DNA of 8,413 nucleotides from Caldifarciminota bacterium (lineage in GTDB: Bacteria; Hydrothermota; UBA3072; B12-G15), in the NCBI GenBank assembly GCA_021163525.1, contig JAGGTX010000162.1, positions 1-8,413 of the forward strand, written 5' to 3'. Both the position numbers and the translations under genes were made by a program. This document shows positions 6,871 through 8,413 of the stretch, piece after piece (positions within the stretch are counted from its first letter, which is position 1; each line of letters starts with the position of its first letter). Under the pieces are notes generated by a model that had not been told where the DNA came from, searched no databases, and saw only the letters and a program-made list of their open reading frames with translations.

Positions 6871-7949
6871 AAGTCCTTTTTTTCACCCATTCCAATAAGT
6901 TGAGTGGTGGGGAGAGGAGTCTTTTTGACATAATCAGATGGCTTAATAGAAGTATGGATGTTTCACTTGTTATACCTGGTGAAGGTAGTCTTTCAGAGGT
7001 TGTTGAAAAAGAAGGAGTCAGGGTTTATAGAATTCCTCCCTCCCCAGTGTTCAACATAAAAAGAGGAAAGATTGGTATAAGAGACATTTTTTATGCCCGG
7101 GAACTTGACAGGATTGCCGGGTTCATTTCCAGCATTATAAACAGAGAAGGGTATAATGTTCTCTACACAAACAGCCAGAAGGCACATATTATTGGTGCAC
7201 TTGTGAAATTGAGGATGAGACGGGTTAAACTCATCTGGCATTTCAGGGATATCCTTGAAGGGAAGGCAGGGCTCCTGATGAATGCCCTTTCCCTTATACC
7301 TGACACCATTATATCCATATCAAAGGCAGTGGATAGACAATTTTTGAGAAAGACAGAGGTTGTCTATAATGCGATTTCTCTTCCTGATAGGATAAAACCT
7401 GCTCAACTTCCAGGAAGATTCAGAATTGGGTGTGTTGGTCAGATTGCAGAGTGGAAGGGTCAGATGAATTTTATCAGGGTTATGGAAGGGATTGAAGATG
7501 ATGGTGTTGTTGGTTACATACTGGGTGGCGCAATTTTTGAGGAGCAGGAATACCTTGAATTACTTGAAAAAACTATAATGGAAAGGGGGCTTGAAAAGAA
7601 AATAAAAATCCTTGGATGGAAGGACAATGTATATGATTATTTTTCAGGATTTGACCTTTTAATCCACATGCCAGAAAAGCCGGAACCATTTGGAAGGGTT
7701 ATTGTTGAGGCAATGGCACTTGGAATACCTGTTATTGCGCATGATATTGGGGCAGTTAAGGAGGTTGTTGGTGACGCAGGAATTATTGTGAACTTCAGGG
7801 ATTATGACGCATTAAAGCACCGCGTTAAGCAACTTTTGACAGATAAAGAACTCTACGAAGACTTAAGGAGAAAGGGTAAGGAAAGATACAGTGAGATGTT
7901 CAGGATAGAAAGGCTGATAGAAGAACTGAAGGGTATTATTGCAGGGTAA
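6864..7949 (+). CDS. Glycosyltransferase family 4 (group 1, GT-B fold)
   Basis: 361 residues from ATG 6864; an in-frame ATG at 6852 would add four residues. I favour 6864 because the family N-terminus (VKVLFFTHS..LSGGERSL) begins there and GGGG (6854-6857) is placed like the weak ribosome site of the fusion gene. The GGE motif near residue 16 is the acceptor-side glycine loop. VGQIAEWKGQ opens the C-terminal Rossmann domain, followed by ILGWKDNVYDYFSGFDLLIHMP. The EPFGRVIVEAMALGIPVIA block contains the E-x7-E pair (bases 7683-7709) that binds and activates the nucleotide sugar. The rest is helical with basic residues, giving a usual GT4 length. The enzyme would be cytosolic or peripheral, retaining, and act on the lipid-linked glycan. 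It overlaps the GT2 gene by 7 bases and is the last gene of the apparent operon. Donor unknown. Confidence 0.92.
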   Translation: MVKVLFFTHSNKLSGGERSLFDIIRWLNRSMDVSLVIPGEGSLSEVVEKEGVRVYRIPPSPVFNIKRGKIGIRDIFYARELDRIAGFISSIINREGYNVLYTNSQKAHIIGALVKLRMRRVKLIWHFRDILEGKAGLLMNALSLIPDTIISISKAVDRQFLRKTEVVYNAISLPDRIKPAQLPGRFRIGCVGQIAEWKGQMNFIRVMEGIEDDGVVGYILGGAIFEEQEYLELLEKTIMERGLEKKIKILGWKDNVYDYFSGFDLLIHMPEKPEPFGRVIVEAMALGIPVIAHDIGAVKEVVGDAGIIVNFRDYDALKHRVKQLLTDKELYEDLRRKGKERYSEMFRIERLIEELKGIIAG

Positions 7950-8026
7950 AAAAATCAATATTAAAAAATTTGACTATTAAACTGGCCGTTGGCAACCTAT
8001 TTATCAATATCAGGGAAAAAATAGAC

Positions 8027-8057
8027 TTGACAAAATCTTCTGTTTCTATAAGATAAT
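8027..8057 (+). promoter_or_regulatory. Sigma-70-type promoter for the DUF4388 gene
   Basis: A perfect TTGACA (8027-8032) is followed after 16 bases by TAAGAT (8049-8054), or after 19 bases by GATAAT (8052-8057); both are plausible -10 elements but neither is ideal in both match and spacing. An A-rich tract (about 8015-8021) lies just upstream as a possible UP element. Transcription would begin around 8060-8064, at or near the ATG at 8061. The rest of the 111-base gap (7950-8060) is AT-rich and shows no convincing terminator hairpin. Confidence 0.6.
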
Positions 8058-8060
8058 TTT

Positions 8061-8413
8061 ATGCCAGCAGCACTGAGGGGCAATCTGACATATATTTTAC
8101 CGGAAGAGGTCATGTACCTTCTTTCCAGGTTCAAAAAAACCGGAAGGCTGGACATGGGGAGTGGAAGTGTTTACTTCCATGGTGGCAATGTTGTTCATGC
8201 AAAGGCCACTGAACTTGAAGGGGTTGATGCATTCTATTCCCTTGCCATGAAGGAAGAGGGTGAGTTCACTTTTTATCCAGATGAGAAGGCACCCAAAAAT
8301 ACAATTTCAGTTCCACTTGCTGAATTATTCCAGGAGATAGAGAGAAGAAAGGCTGAGATTGAGGAGGTGATGAAGGAACTACCGCCCCTTGATACTGTTC
8401 CTGCAAAATCCAC
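8061..8413 (+). CDS. DUF4388 (PatA-like N-terminal) domain protein, 3'-truncated by window
   Basis: An open frame from ATG 8061 runs off the right edge with 117 complete codons visible. Residues ~5-90 match the DUF4388/PF14332 pattern: LRGNL near the start, VMYLLSRFKKTGRLDM, then GSVYFHGGNVVHAKA, a 'GVDAFYSL' helix, and EEGEFTFYP. The domain is a small alpha/beta module seen in regulatory proteins of many bacteria, often next to receiver or other signalling modules; no molecular activity is firmly assigned. The following region (about 91-117) is charged and helical (QEIERRKAEIEEVMKEL) and then proline-containing, like a linker to a further domain outside the window. No Shine-Dalgarno precedes the ATG and a promoter -10 lies about seven bases upstream, so the mRNA may be leaderless. 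It is separated from the glycan genes by 111 bases and likely a different transcription unit. Confidence 0.82.
   Translation, partial: MPAALRGNLTYILPEEVMYLLSRFKKTGRLDMGSGSVYFHGGNVVHAKATELEGVDAFYSLAMKEEGEFTFYPDEKAPKNTISVPLAELFQEIERRKAEIEEVMKELPPLDTVPAKS

Noticed and set aside
7970..8003. Second promoter starting with TTGACT at 7970
   Set aside because: No acceptable -10 hexamer lies 16-18 bases downstream, unlike the TTGACA at 8027.
7954..8010. Eight-base direct repeat ATCAATAT (7954-7961 and 8003-8010), a possible operator
   Set aside because: Short, AT-rich and in an AT-rich gap, so easily expected by chance; no symmetry or third copy supports a binding site.
7950..8026. Possible rho-independent terminator after the GT4 gene
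   Set aside because: The only GC-containing hairpin (GCC-GTT-GGC, 7985-7993) has a three-base-pair stem and no following T-run, so I do not call it.

Overview
The window reads as a compact, single-strand stretch of a diderm (outer-membrane-bearing) bacterial genome. Every recognisable gene is on the + strand. Seven genes run from the left edge to 7949 with overlaps or gaps of no more than about 30 bases, followed by a 111-base intergenic region holding a promoter and the start of an eighth gene that leaves the window. An Omp85/BamA-family outer-membrane barrel with a C-terminal phenylalanine and a Wzx-type flippase indicate an outer membrane and a surface polysaccharide. A Ptb-type phosphate acyltransferase suggests an acyl-phosphate-forming, probably anaerobic fermentative metabolism. 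Arginine is coded largely by AGG/AGA, and TTG starts occur. This fits many thermophilic or uncultivated lineages, but I cannot assign a phylum from the sequence.

Layout: (1) 2-802, C-terminal ~266 codons of a phosphate butyryl/acetyltransferase-like protein, start outside the window. (2) 793-3090, one uninterrupted reading frame joining a COG2426/PF06695 'small multidrug export' inner-membrane domain to a three-POTRA Omp85 barrel protein, with a lipoprotein-type signal sequence sitting exactly at the junction. (3) 3090-4292, flippase. (4) 4280-5344, GT-B-like glycosyltransferase. (5) 5376-6056, WbqC family protein. (6) 6046-6870, GT2 glycosyltransferase. (7) 6864-7949, GT4 glycosyltransferase. 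(8) 8061-8413 onward, DUF4388 (PatA-N-like) protein, apparently read from its own promoter and possibly leaderless.

Genes 3-7 look like a small surface-glycan module: three glycosyltransferases and a WbqC protein would build or modify a lipid-linked glycan and the flippase would move it across the inner membrane. No polymerase, chain-length regulator, ligase or sugar-nucleotide synthesis gene is visible, so the product may be a short oligosaccharide or the module may depend on genes elsewhere. The Omp85 protein upstream would serve outer-membrane assembly. The tight spacing suggests one polycistronic transcript from before the window to about 7949.

The most interesting item is the gene-2 fusion. 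Either an inner-membrane transporter-like domain is truly tethered to an outer-membrane barrel, or a rare start codon, or a one-base error at the junction, hides two overlapping genes, the second being a lipidated TamL-like Omp85. No mobile element, CRISPR array, tRNA or rRNA was seen, and I found no clear undescribed multi-gene system.
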